From: Tieghemiomyces parasiticus
Taxonomy: Eukaryota; Kickxellomycota; Dimargaritomycetes; Dimargaritales; Dimargaritaceae
Assembly (NCBI GenBank): GCA_027575765.1
Contig: JANBPT010000059.1
Span: 24,003-88,002 of the forward strand
Reading direction: 5' to 3'
Length of the DNA: 64,000 bases
Every line of letters starts with the position of its first letter. Positions within the stretch are counted from its first letter, which is position 1. The translations under genes and the position numbers were made by a program. Positions 46,331 to 59,100 of this stretch are shown one piece after another. The notes beneath the pieces were generated by a model. The model did no database searches. It had not been told where the DNA came from and saw only the letters and a program-made list of their open reading frames with translations.

Positions 46331-49169
46331 AAAAGCGTAGTCACGCAGCGGACGGCGAGGGGGGGAGGCGGAGGGTGGGGTGATCGCACAGTTGCGCGAT
46401 AAGCGGAATGATGGGCGGTGGCGGGGAGGAGCGACCCTGGGTGCATTGAAGGGGACGGGAGGGATAGAGGGGAGGAAGGGAAGAAGTGCGGGACCAGCAG
46501 GGGCTAGGGGGTTATGTGGGGAAAGGCCAGGGAGGGACCATGGGGATAAACGGTTAGGAATGGCCCGTAAGGGGAACAACGGACTCTCCATTGCGTGAGT
46601 CAGCTGGACGTGTGTGTGTACGCAGGAGTGGGTGGCATTGATGTACTGGCCAGCGATAGGCCGCTGAAGCCTGACGAATCGCCCGTTGTGGCAAGCTGGC
46701 AGGTGAGAGCCGGGGAGGAAGGTGGAGGGACCGGCCAATCCCTACGCCGAGCATGGCTAGACTGGACGGAGACGAGCGTACGGGGCCACGGCGCCTCGAA
46801 GATGCAGGTTGACCGCACCGCCTACCTCCCCCCGCATGGCGGTTGCGCTGGCTGGAATGGCACGCATACCAATGCTACGCTCCTCCAGTACGCCCACGCT
46901 TAAGAGCAGACATTCGACAGCGCGGTGGAGTAGCGGAGGCAAGGGCCTACTGTGTTGTGACATTTACTGCCTACCCCTCTCCCCTAGACATCACCAGCTG
47001 TCTGGGACAGGCCTATCGCCAACTTGGTCGCAATCTATCCGGTGCTAGGTCCGAGGGCCACAGCACCCCTATACCAACTTGGGGGTATGCAGGCTCCGAC
47101 AGCATTGAATCCACCGCCTCGTTAGTATGCTCTATGCCGCCCACTTCACCCATTCCCCAGCATTAACGGAAGGAATAAAGGCCGAGCTCCAAATGACGGG
47201 CTGCATACTTCCCCGCCTATACACCACGCTATCACCTACTATTCGGCCATCTCTTTCGGTTACCTCTACTATGTACTTTTAAAAAATAATCATCAATTTT
47301 TGCCTTCCAAGCAGAGGGTGGTGGTGAACCCAGAGTATCCAGTTGATCTACAAACCTCCCTCACCACAACCTTCTCGAACTTCACCTTCCCCGGTTCGAC
47401 ATGGGTAGTGTGTAGCTATTGTGGAGTGGTGAGGGTCTTACCGAGCGATCCAGTCGCCTCTGGACATCCTGTGGCAGCGATTGCCTCTTGTGCTAGCTGC
47501 AACCCGAACCGCATTCCCCATGTAGGTGCAGCCTGCAGGTTGGGTACTTCGACTGGCGTGTCCACACCTGGTTTCCCGCAGTCTCCTGGGCTGTGCCTTC
47601 TCATCTGTAAGGTACTCGCTCCACACTTCCCTTTTCAATCTTCCCTACGGCAGCGATTGCGTGCTCCTGAACTGCCCTCCCGCAGCATGTTTCATCATCG
47701 ACCGCCTTACAGTGCCGGTCGCCAAGATAGCCACGGCGCCTATGCGACGGCTCTGATTCCTCACCATCACCGCCGACATTGGCCCCGACTGAGGACTGCA
47801 CCGGCAATTCGCCTGGGGCCAACCCAGACTACCATGTCTAGTTCGCACTCCACGCGGAGGCTGTTACCCTCCGCTGCACCTACCCTTAGAAATTAATCAC
47901 TGGTTGTTGACACTACAGCACATGACCTGGTTTGGTCACCCCTTCAGCAATATCTACGCTCCGAGCGGGGGAGAGAGGGCTCTACAAGCTGATGATTCCA
48001 TACCGGCGATCGATGTTGCGCCCGTGCCGCCGGTCGGGAGGGAGGGTCATCTGACCGTCACTCATACGCCACCCGCCTCCCTATCGGTCTTGGCGCCATG
48101 GATCTTTCTAAGGATAATCACCTCCTTCTCCTCCACCTGCCTGTGCTCCACCGCTTATGCTACCATCGCGGATATCTTTGCGATCAACGCCTTGGTTGTG
48201 AGGCTCATCCTTAAACGAGTTCAGCCCTCAGGGCCAGTCCATGAGGTTAACATAATGCGACGAAGAGGCGGGCTCGTCAGCTTTAGATGGACTATGAGCA
48301 GCCATTGCCCCCCTCCCCCTTTGATATAACTCGGTACGTGAAGTGCTCAGCCCCGTACACCATGTTGTTCACGTTTAGTCCCCCTCCCAGTCACCATCGA
48401 GCTTATCACTGGCAGTTTATCGTATAGGTCAGCAGGCAAGCCGTCCTATCGTAGTTCTCAGTGCAGGTCTCGTGTTAAAATCCAGCTCGATCGCCATCCA
48501 ACAATGCGACATGCCGCACGCCCACTGGCCAAAACACAGCGTTAGTTAGCATGGCACAGTCTTCCCACCTCGCTCCACAGGGCGCGGGGTCATGGGCTGT
48601 CAGCCATGGCTAATTGAGGACAGAGCTTTAGTACGGGGGTGATTGTCCCGCAATGATTTACCCGTCCATCCGTCCGGGATAACGACCGTGCTGCGGGGAC
48701 AATATATACAACATCCAAGGATATTTCACCTCACTCACTCCGCCTGCTGTGCTAACTACTAGGGGAGGGGGGGAATGCCTGGGGTCAGCTGAGCAACACG
48801 GTATTAACAAAATTGGACGACCGCATTCTAAGGTGGCGACTTCGCCTCTGAGAAACCGCGGCTCACTAGATGAAGATTTAATACCCCCGTGGTTGTGTAG
48901 GTCAAGGCGAGAGAGTACAGGAAAAGAGCGCGTGGGGAGCCAGGCAATACGTTAGAAGGGTAGAAAAGTACAGTACAGGTCGCGAAATGTCAACAGAGCA
49001 AGTGGGTGTCCCTGTCCCACTGCTAATCAAGGTTAATAAGTGTAGACGGTCGAAGATAGGAGGTAATACTTAAGGGTAAGGTAGTAAGCTCCTCCCTGAA
49101 AAGCGTAGGTCTAAGGTCGTTTTGAGTGACACCATTCCTCCAGTACATGCCCACCGTCTTGTGCAAAAA
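46331..49169. other. gene-poor stretch of 2.8 kb
   Basis: Next to bleomycin hydrolase this is promoter. A 198-codon plus-strand frame from 47300 has paired cysteines (CSYCG, CASC) but no coherent domain and uneven composition. A 141-codon frame from 47904 has one hydrophobic stretch. Neither has the codon style of the confident genes. Several G-runs are present, for example near 48767. Confidence 0.45.
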
Positions 49170-50521
49170 TTAGTCAGCCAGTTCTGGGTACCCGCAGTCT
49201 TCGCCAACGAAACGCAGAATCTCGGTGTTGGTGAGCTCAGGCTTCTCCAGCATGACCTGGTGGGCAGCTTGGTGGGCCACCACAATGGTGACGCGCTTTG
49301 TAGCGACGCATTCCCGGATGGCGTACGAGCAGGATACGGGGTGAACAGGGTCGAATTCTCCCGGGAGCAGAAGCAAGGGGCAGGCCACGGCGCGCAGGTC
49401 CTCGGTATGCAGCCAGTCCATCCCCAGCATGGTCCGCCGGAACACGGAGGTCCGGGAGCTCTCGTTCCAGTACAGTTGTTGGTCGAGTAAGGCCGAAGAC
49501 GCCCCCGCAGTGTAGATCATGCGCCGCACCGATGTGGACTCGGTCCCGCCGTACCGATCCAGCATCCGAAAGAGGTCGATAATCACTTCGGGGGCGCGCA
49601 GCAGCCGTGTGACATGCGGGGAGTGCGTCACGTCTCCGGCGGCGATGAGCACCATGCCCGCCACGCGGTCGCGCACCCGCGGGTACAGCTTCACCGCTAG
49701 GCAACTGCCGTAGGAGTGTCCGATCAGGACAAGGCGGCGGTCAGGGTGCTGGTTGACAACTTCACCTAGATCGTCGAGGAGGGAGGGGGTCGTGTAAGGC
49801 TCCCATCTGAGGGCGTTGCCGAGCAGGCGGTAGGTAGAAAGAGAGCGAGAGGCACATTAGTTAGGGTGGACGGTGAGGAAGTAGCTAAGGGTGCCCGTAT
49901 TGTATGTCTTGCTCGATATATGGAAAACTGGGAGGCCTAGTACAAGGGGATCTGGCGGGCAGTACTTACTCGCTGGACACTTCACTCTCGCCGTGGCCGA
50001 CCAAGTCAACGGCTAGAAGACTCCCGGCGTGGCGCAGCCGTTTGAGCTGGGGCTCGAATACCGAGATGCGCGACCCTACGCCGTGGATAAAGAAGAAGAG
50101 CGGGCGGTCAGCCCCGCGCGGATGTTCTCGATACAGTACTCTTAACTTCCTGCCCCGCACGAGCTGGAATTGTGAATTATTCACGACGAATTCGGGCTCT
50201 GGGGGAGGCGTAAGGGTAAGAAGACGGTGTATTAAAGGACGAGGGTACGGGGGGGTTTCCGGGTGAGCTTAGGTTGTGATCATTAGGACTCGCGGCGTAA
50301 GCACTGGCTAAGAAATCTCTCTAGTCGACCTTGGTGCGGATCGTGTGGATGGGCTACTTACCCTTGAATTTAAGCCGCCATGCGCGCTTGGCGAAGTGGT
50401 ACGTTAGCAGGAAGTACGCCGCGACCAGCGTGCCGACGGTGGTGGCGGCCGTCACCAGCCAGCCCCAGCTCGGGAGGAAGGGCTCGGCGAGCTGGATGAG
50501 GGTCTGGAAGGGTGTCGTCAT
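49170..50521 (-). CDS. membrane-anchored alpha/beta hydrolase
   Basis: Minus strand, three exons: 50521-50362, 50198-49970 and 49806-49170; 341 aa. Donors are GTAAGT and acceptors CAG, with phases 1 and 2 joining cleanly. A membrane span lies at about residues 20-43 (GWLVTAATTVGTLVAAYFLL), followed by basic residues. The hydrolase core shows the oxyanion FFFIHGVGSR, the DLVGHGES turn, nucleophile Ser161 in LIGHSYGS, acid Asp282 in LPGEFDPVHP and His312 in HQVMLEKPE. This is close to ABHD8-type and epoxide-hydrolase-like esterases; the substrate is unknown. The start is uncertain because no strong Kozak context is present. A CAG/GTGAGA near 51110 on the same strand could be a 5' UTR donor. Confidence 0.85.
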
Positions 50522-51983
50522 GCAGGCAGGCGAGGGGGTTGCGAAGTGCAGGTATATGGCCAAGGCTACCGGAGCGTAGAGGATCCGGCTTCGGTAGTGG
50601 ACCCAGTAGCGTGAGTAGAGACTAAAGGTCTTGATATGCCTGGTTGCCGGGGATGACGGAGTGTAGAAGAGGGTAAATGAAAGGAGGTGGGCATTGGAAC
50701 AGTGGAGTTGGTGATCATGTCCGTGGTATTGGCGACAATCCACTTAATAAATGGCAAACGCTGATTGGTGTACAATTGACAGAAGCGGTGCTGGTGGGTC
50801 GAGCGTAATGAGGTGTGAGCAAGTGTGGGAAGTAGGGGCTCGAGTACACGCACCCGACCACCCGCCCCTTCCTGCGGGGGGGGACCACCGTCGCTATGGC
50901 CTCAAGGCTCGGTCGAGCGGCCCTTCGTCTCCTTGCGTATGTCAAGCGGTTGACTAGGACGACGTATTAGGCAGGGATTCAATCAAAACCGCCTACCACG
51001 TTCGCCTTGTCAACGGGGATATTGGCGGGTCGGGCTGTCGTGGACTATTCTAAGCTATGGCTAGACCCGTTGCACCTGGGGGGGCAACTTACTTCCGAGT
51101 CTCACCTGCAGTCCGAAATGTTGGGACGGGGTGGCACGTTGGTGGTCGGTAAACGCGACAAAATGGGCGGCGAGACAGGCGGGCGCAATAAGGGGCGTAG
51201 CCAGCGGTGGTGGGAGGAGGAGGGATATGGGACCTAGGCTAATAAATATAGGCGGTGCTGTGGTCACGCGTCGGGGTTGCGACACCGGGCGCGGGAAACA
51301 AGGGTGAGGGAAGGGGTGTTGTGAAAGCCAGTCAATAAGCTGGGCGGGAAGGAGAGGGGGTCGGATTGGTGGTCAATAAACAGGCTGTTAGTGCAAGAAG
51401 TAATCTCACAGGTCCTTAAATCCAGGTGGGCGGAGTTGGAATGTCAAGAGTTCAGTGAAAAGAAACCAGGTGGCGGGGATCGCTAGCAATGGCAAATGGA
51501 ACGCCGACCTGGATGCGGGGATAGGCAGATCGCGAAGTTGGCGGGGAGGGGGTGCATTGCAAATGCCGCTGACACAACCGGGGCACTGGGCAAGTGGGAG
51601 GAGGTAATGGCACCCCTAGGCGGACTGAGGCGGCAGCGGGGCGCACCAGCGAGCACGAAGGCGGCGGCTAGCAGAAGGTGATAGAACAGACGCACGTCAG
51701 GGCCTTGAACGGGAATGGTTAGTGTCCACCAAGGTACGCGTGTGGAGTCCTGAAACGGGCCACAGTGCCCCAATGGCCAACTCGGGTACTGCGACGTTCT
51801 TATACCTTCCGGTTCGCGGTTCAGTACAGGCCGTTCCTTTTGATTCAATGGGATGGTAGCCCTAGGTAGAGAAGGGAGGCCTCAGTAGATTGAGAGGGTG
51901 CTCGGAGACCCTGTCTTTGCATGAGACGGTCCCTAGTTTAGCTGGGGAAATTCTCGGCTTGATTAAACGACGCCGATTTTATC
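50522..51983. other. divergent intergenic region
   Basis: Lies between the alpha/beta hydrolase (-) and the tentative small gene (+). On the minus strand a CAG/GTGAGA donor near 51110 and a TATA-like CCTATATTTATT near 51245 suggest transcription starting around 51.2 kb, with a 5' UTR intron before the hydrolase start. No other gene is supported. Confidence 0.4.
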
Positions 51984-52333
51984 ATGGCCAGTAACCCTCA
52001 CAATACAGCCTCGTCGGCCTGGTCCAAAAGCCTGCTGAGTGGTAGATTTGTGGGACGCAGAAGCTACGGTTGCTGGGTTCAGCACCATGTCACCCTGGTC
52101 GTATTTACCTTATCATCGCAGACGTGCCCATTTCTCGACCGCAGATATACTCTCTTCGCCACATCCTATTTGTATCCTCTGGTCTCTCTCTCTCCCTCTC
52201 TCTCTTTCAGGAAACGCGTGCTAGCGCAGTAAATCCACTAAGCCAGGACGCTGCTACTGGGTCGGCGGACCCCACCACATTCAACCTCCACACGATGGCC
52301 AAGGGGAAAGCCATTGAAAGAGTTCCCAACTAA
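51984..52333 (+). CDS. tentative two-exon small protein, 62 aa
   Basis: A start in ATCATGG context opens MASNPHNTASSAWSKSLLSG. A long CT-rich tract ending TTTCAG at 52210 is the strongest splice-acceptor-like sequence in the window. Joining 51984-52049 to 52211-52333 keeps phase 0, and the second exon then stays open for 40 codons to a stop after KGKAIERVPN. The donor GTGGGA is weak, and without splicing the first frame simply runs to a stop at 52232. The predicted protein is small and hydrophilic, and I recognise no family. RNA reads spanning 52049/52211 would decide it. Confidence 0.35.
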
Positions 52334-52723
52334 ACGAACAACTGTGATTCAAGGGCGGGCAGATTGCCCGGCGAATTGGTAGGTCAAAATCCCCCTACCC
52401 AAAATGCAGCCAAGGGTTAAGTGCTTAAAATCCAGCTGCATGGGTCGATGTGTTAAATAAATAACGTCTAGTGGGAAAAGCTTGCTCGCAGGTGAACAGA
52501 CCCGAATGTATTAACCATTACTGCGCCCACGGCTCCAAGTCCTAGAGCTTCTTAAATCAGACAAGGTGGCAATTCCTAGCCGACTATTTTTCTTCGTTGG
52601 TCACAGTGGATGGTATTAGGCTTTGTATACACCCGGTTAGGCACTCCACTTAAGCATTGAGCACCGTTCACTTGGTCCGACTCTAGCTACGATCATTCCT
52701 TTTGTTTCCCTCGCGAACGCACC

Positions 52724-54241
52724 ATGTTTCCTTGCCGATCTGGAATGCGGGGTCGCCTCACCAACCCCTTATGGCTTCGCCCCGCTCCGCGTCGTAGCCA
52801 GGCAATCCCTGTCGCTCTGCCCAGTATGCCTGCCCGGCCTCTGAGCCAGACTCGTCAGGCTCGTAATGGTAAGTCCCCTCCTTTAGCGGGCGGAAAATTG
52901 ACGTGACCATGCGGGTTGCGCTAAGGGCGCCTCCCTTGTAGGAGAAATAGACGATATGGTCCCATAGCATCACCTTTTCTTACACCACTTACCGAGTATG
53001 TTTTTTTACTAACCATTATACTGTTGTTGTCAATTATCGCTCCAATAGCGGTAGGATTAACTGATGACAAGCCGAAAAGTCTCAGGCACCGCCCCTGGAC
53101 TCCAGAGGAGGATGCCCAGCTCCGGGAGCATACCAAGAACCACGGTATGAGCGACTGGGCCCCGATCACCCAGGTTCTCGCTAACCGGAGTGCCACCGAG
53201 TGCCACCGGCGCGTCCTCGCCATCGCTGATCCGGGGGTGAAACGACGGTTTCTATGGAGCCCCAAGGATGATGAACGGCTGAACGAGCTGGTCGAACAGT
53301 ATAGTCGTGATTTCAAGGCGGTAGTGGAACACTTTCCGAACTGCAATGTCAATACCATCCGGCGGCGACACGATTTCATCAACCGTCCGGCCGAGAACCT
53401 AAAGTGGAATCCGGAAGAGATCGCCAAACTGCGCGAGGCAGCCGAGCAGTACGGGACGGAGAGCCGCTGGAAGGATGTGGCCGAGGCGGTCGGGACGCGA
53501 TCGGCCCACCAGTGCTATAAGCGTTGGTACAACCTGCCGTTCCAGGGCGAGAACCGCGGGCGGTGGAACTTCAAGCGGGACATACGGATGCTCATGTGCG
53601 TGTTTGACGCGCGACCCCGGCTTCTTCTAAACAACCCCGCCTACTACGACCTGTGCGCTAAGTACCGTCGCACCTTCATCGACCGGCCCTTCTTTGCTGC
53701 CGGCGAGATCCCAGACCAGGCCCCTCCGGGCCACTCGTCCGTGGAGGCTGCCGACCTCGGCGAAGTCGTCGCTAGCCCCGACCCAGCCCACCCCGCTACC
53801 GGCAAGGCAACGGGTTCGCCATCCGCCCCACCACCATGCTCCGCCTCCGCTGCCGAGTCGAGTGCAAAACCCGCCGACGCCGAACCAGCCGAAGAACCGC
53901 TTCTGTTATGGCACCAAATTGCCCTCAAACTGGATAACCAGGACCCGGACCACCCGTTCTATTGCAAGAAACACTTCCGCCTTCTACTGGAGGGTGCCGA
54001 ACTTATTGCTCGACTCACGCCCGAGGAATGTGACCGACTGATAAGGATCATGCCCCACCATGGACCTGCGGCCCTGGAAAGGGTCCAGCCGGGCAGCGGT
54101 GGCCGAGTGAACGTGTCGCAGGTGATCTCTCTGAAGCGGGCCAGGAAGGTGATCGATGTTATGTCGAAGTACCTGGAAAAGGACCGCCCCCAGGGGAGCG
54201 AGGGCTGGTTTAGACAAACCTTACAACGTGATCGGAATTAA
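52724..54241 (+). CDS. Myb/SANT-repeat DNA-binding protein with Arg-rich leader
   Basis: Two exons, 52724-52868 and 53049-54241, give 445 aa. The donor is GTAAGT. A consensus branch site (TACTAAC near 53007) precedes two usable AG acceptors 6 nt apart in the same phase (exon starts 53049 or 53055). Residues 1-48 have about nine Arg and no acidic residues (MFPCRSGMRGRLTNP...), like a mitochondrial presequence. Three Myb-type repeats follow, beginning at Trp65 (RPWTPEEDAQL), Trp118 (FLWSPKDDERL) and Trp168 (LKWNPEEIAKL). A weaker fourth (GRWNFKRDIRML) follows near 213. After a Pro/Ala/Ser linker comes another helical segment (LLLWHQIALKLDNQDPDHPF). The protein probably binds DNA; nuclear or mitochondrial location is open. 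Confidence 0.83.
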
Positions 54242-56058
54242 CCAGCTCTTGACCTGGTCAACCTATCTTCTGTCCAGCACATAGCTTACTACTCAGCATT
54301 TCTGATCACGGTCGACCATGTTGAGACGTAAAGAAGTAGTTAGGGAAATATATATTTTTATATACAGGCATATGTATGTCATACTCAGTACCCGAGCCAC
54401 GCGACGTGGGTGGCCAAGCCTCGTGGTCCGGTTATAAGACCATTGAGCAGGCCTTCTATACTTTAGGGCCTTCCACCATGTCTTGTTATCCACCATCAAA
54501 TGGTCTAACCTGTTTATTGATGTGACCTCGAACCGATCGCCCCACGGCTCGGACATGGCGCATCCAACGGTCACTGAGGTAGTGTCAGCCCTTGGGTCTA
54601 TATAAAGCTCCACGGTCAGGATGCTCGGCTTACCCATCCCAAAGATTGAGAGATAGGCGAAACATGTTGGAAGTCCTGTCGGGGTTCTTCTTTATGGTGT
54701 CCTTGTTTTTCGACCTTGCGGAACCCATGCCGGAACAGCTTCACGACTCGTAAGCCAGGGCACGGAGGTCAGGGAGATCCGCAGGGTAAGTGGGGCGAAA
54801 AATGGCGCACGAAGGCCCGTTCAATCCCGTAGGGTGATCATCGGCGATCTGGCACGCCAGCGTCAATTGGCCTGGGCCATCGAGTCGGTAGGGTGAAACG
54901 ACATCCAACTGGCTAGAGTTCTGCGTTTACGGCACGCCAGTATAAACGTCATCGTAAAGAAGACGGCAACGGAAAAACGCAAGTGCCCCTCGTCATCATG
55001 TAGTGGGCATGACTCCGAACCGAACTGTTGGTTTACATGACAGTCAGTTTACTGAAAAAAAAGAACAAAACATCCTACTGCACCGTTGGTAACCAGCTAG
55101 GGTCGCGTATTCTGACCTGTCTAGCCACGGCGTGCGGACAAGACTCCACCGGAAGTGCCTTGGGTTACCCGGTGGTCAACAACAACCAGTGCTTTGCTGT
55201 CCATTTCCCGCAATTCCTTCAGCTGACGAATGAAGCTCCCATAGTGCGAGTGAAGTACAGTAGACCCAAGGTCTGACCTTGTTCTCAATTCATATTCGTT
55301 AGTACCAGTCGTGCTGAAGACTTAGCACTGCCCACTGGGCACGTAACGGAGGGTTGGTGTATGCAGTATCTGTCGAGAGTGACAGTAAAAAAAATCTGAA
55401 CCATGCTGTCCCTAAATACTTGTTCAAGCCATGTAGCTCACCCATCAGTTCAAACAAATGGCCGTGAGTTTAAGTGTGAATTTACTAGACGAGGGTTACC
55501 GGGACCTTTATGAAACATCTAAATAGACACGGCCCATGCGAGTATGTCGTCGGCCAGTAGCGCCAGGCCGTTCGGTAGCGTCGGTGGGAAGGTTCTTGCC
55601 ATGTACGCTGGATAAGCAGCTGACTTCCAATCTAATGCAGTGTGGGGTACACGCGGCTTTCGGAGGTTGTATAGCTTACTTTTTCTTGGATCCGAACATA
55701 TCTGGTATGAAGTAAAAGGCAATGGGCGAAGGGGGGGAGGCGGTGTAAATCAAAGTGTAAACAGGTCAATGTGAGTTTGAAGTGTGCGTATGTGTATCTA
55801 CTGGTATGCAACCAGTCAGTAGCACATGACATAGGCTAGGAGGGCTGCCATTGAAACGAGCGACCCTATCGATGTCAGATTCCCCGCAGTTGGACCTACT
55901 ATTGATTTTACTTGACACCAATGTACTAGGCGTTTTGGTGGCTGGTGGACTTTGGGCCTTTCTAGGCGGACGGGGGATGCCTGTGACCGGTCTCTTTTGG
56001 ACCCGATCCGAGCGTCCAATTTTGGGTTTGACCTCCTCTTGAGGCCTATTTTTAGGAT

Positions 56059-56151
56059 TTATGACGGGTGGCTTGAGTGTGGTTGATTCCGAGGCAGGGC
56101 GGCAACAAAAGTTACGCAGCACATGGCGACGAGAAGTGTGGCGGTCTTCAT
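56059..56151 (-). pseudogene. signal-peptide frame of 30 codons, possibly a broken secreted-protein gene
   Basis: On the minus strand an ATG in CTCACCATGA context opens MKTATLLVAMCCVTFVAAL, followed by PRNQPHSSHPS and a stop. The first 19 residues are a textbook signal peptide with a Lys n-region, hydrophobic core and cleavage site after Ala or Leu. The frame then stops at once, while another frame of the same strand stays open to 55766 with Pro/Lys/Ser-rich sequence. This suggests a frameshifted secreted-protein gene, an unseen intron, or a genuine short secreted peptide. No family is recognised. Confidence 0.35.
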
Positions 56152-59100
56152 GGTGAGGTTGATGCAATGGGAGGAGTGAGAGGCCAACTACGGCGGTGGT
56201 GTATTGGGACTGCTAGGTGAGGGGAAGGGATCAATGTCAGCGAGGAGTGAAAAGATTGGAGTGACAGTGGCTAGGTGTCAGGTATGTGTCGATATTGGTT
56301 TGAGGTGTAGAAAAGAGGCGGACCGATTAACACTATTTGTACATTCCTCGGGCTTGCCCTAATTGCCAAAACCTAGTAGGTTGAGCCAGTCAGCGAATAA
56401 TTGTGGGGAGAACGAGAGAGAGAAAGAGAGAGCCTGCATCAATCCCCTGTCGTCTCAGTTACAATCAGCGATGTATAGGCCCCCATTGTCCTGAAATTAT
56501 AAACCAACGACACCGGTAAATTAGCGGCCTTTGAGTTGGATTGCTATATCTTTCATGGTGGGTGTTGACAGCTATCGAGTATGTGCCGTTTGAACACACT
56601 GGTGGAGATGTACTGACTTTTCGCAGCGTCCTTTCGAGCCGACAGCACCAAGTCTCGCCACTCGCTGAAATTAAACGACAAACGTATAGGAAAACCATCA
56701 AGCCTTTATTCTGCGTCATGTCGACCATTCCGAGACCACTCCCCCCTTTTGTATTAGAAGAATGAGGAAGTGGGTTCTTCCGATGCTATCGAGTGAAGAT
56801 ATTTACCCAACCCTTTGCCGTGTCCATAACTTTGGGCACCGGGTGTGAAGCGGGGATATATGACTAGTTATCGAACAATATCGTACATTTCTTCGATGAC
56901 ACATCTGGTGGATGGGTAGGGCAAGAGTTGCAGATAAGTGATATGCTAAGCCCGTCGCTGTCCCGGATCGTCCTGCGCGATGGGCTGCACAAAGCGGTGC
57001 CCTGGTTGATGATCCTGGTGCAAGCCAACGGGGGGTGCAAGACTTTCCACTCGACCCGCTCGGCATCCTATGGGAAAGAAGTCAAGGTAAACCAATGAAG
57101 GTGAGGTCACCGGCATGGAACCGTCAGGTGGCCTTCTCTGGCTTCTCGTTTGCCATCCACTGCCTACCCTTTTAAATTGAAGACACTGTGACCGCTGCAA
57201 TCCGCCCACCTTCCAGCACCATCGACCAGTGTGTAACGTGGTCGCCCAAAACAACGACCAGAGGCCGTACCATCAACCGCGCCTACCATGTCAATTCCAG
57301 TGAACCAATAACGACCACCCCAATCCCCACTCTATATCCGTTATACTTACACAAATGTACTTGGAAGCCTGCACCTGAGCAAAGGTAACTCCGGTTTTAA
57401 CTACCTTCCGTACTTCTACTAAGCTTGCTAACTGTCGCCGAGGGCCTTACGATGCCAATCAACCTCATCTCTCATCACTTGCCCAATTGCCATCCTCTCT
57501 TTACACTTGCAAGCTGCCGAAGGGGTAAGAGCTCCGAACTAAGCCAAGTATTCGCGCCGTATATAAGGAGCAAAACTATCGATACTCATAGGTACCATTG
57601 TTACCACCCCCAACGCACGTCATTACTACTTTATAGACCCTTTTGTCCACAAGTGCCACTGTGGTACCCATATACCCGCTAACCCTGTGACCATGACTTG
57701 CAACCACTAGCATTGACGCAGCCACGCCCGCCGGATATCTCGAGCACGCAAGAACTTCTGTGCAACCACTGGAGGTCACGCACTAACTAATGACTTGACC
57801 TCCGCTACCACAGTGTGATGAACCGAAGTCAAATACCTATGGGGCAGTGGGAGCTTCGTTTTAGCAACACCAAAATTTTTATTACTAACCTTGACTGACG
57901 TGCGCACCATCTTATCTAAGGGTCCGGTACTGTGTAACTGCTTCAACCACTGGACCCCCCCCAATTATAATTCAAATGATAGATATACTTTCAACGACCG
58001 ACATCAACGTTAGATTCACTTTGCAACAATTCCCTTATGAAATTGACCGGAAACAGGGGTGACCTTCTCGACACATTAGTGGCTGGTGATACACTCTGTG
58101 CTTATCTCTACGGGCTATTCGCTGGCTTTAATCGCCAGAAATAGTATACCAAAGGTAGCTCAAGATTGACCTATGCCAACTGAGGTTACCAAGCGTCATA
58201 ATAGTGCTATCGCCACCCATCAAACACATTTCGAGCGCTATCCTTCGAGCAGCCGCGGTTGCCTTTAACTATCACACACAGCCTACATTATGGTTAAAAT
58301 TCGTAGATTGGGGTAAAAAAAACCGTAGAGGTCTGACGTGTCTCCCCCGTCGCTCTGTCATGGCAATGTGCCTGATAATGGCTCAGCATTTCCCTAGGCC
58401 TACGTCTCGACTTCGAAGACCCATGGGACACTGGCGCCTGTCTGCAGAACCGTTGCACCTCGCTGCAAATTGTTATGAACGAGGCACACCAAGCGGTGTC
58501 TTAGGGGAGTCGCATTCTCCACACCGAAGGGGATGGTGGCTTCCTGGAAATTGAAATCCACCGCGCTCCAGCGCGGCGACTTAATGGGCTGGCCTTGGTG
58601 AATGAACAGAGGAAGTCCGTCGAGTAATTCGGGCTAATGATCAGTGCTTTGTACACGGATTTGGACAATGTTGGGGCAGCCATGCAAGTGTAATAGGCCT
58701 CTATACTGGTCCGGTGTTGGAATGCGGTTAACCGCTCCCCCCTCCTCCTTATTGCCTAAGGGAGCCGGGCACAGTGAGCCGGGGATTTGATCACCAGTCT
58801 ATGGAATAGAGACCAGACGGGACCCTTAAAACCGAGGAGACCAGTCCGAGGAGCCTAGGACAAATCACTAAATAGTACGTGTGAACCTCGAACTACGGTT
58901 AGACTATATTACTGTATAGGACCCCGGTCAAAGGCACATGGTTACATAGATTTTTTTACACACCTCCGAGCGCGTCTACTCTCCTCCGGTGCCCAGTTCC
59001 AATGATGTTAGACGATGGTCATACTCCAGCTACTCGAACCTTTTCTTCACATATACACCTCCTATTCTCTCGTCGCTGGCCATCCTCACTATGGATTAGA

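Noticed and set aside
47300..47896. 198-codon frame with CxxC pairs, possible zinc ribbon
   Set aside because: Cysteine spacing fits no known finger and the rest is compositionally random.
47904..48329. 141-codon frame with one hydrophobic stretch
   Set aside because: No family match, no supporting promoter or codon bias.
54664..54753. 29-codon hydrophobic frame with a GTAAGT 32 nt after its stop
   Set aside because: The stop precedes the donor, so it cannot be a first coding exon without a further change; context is weak.
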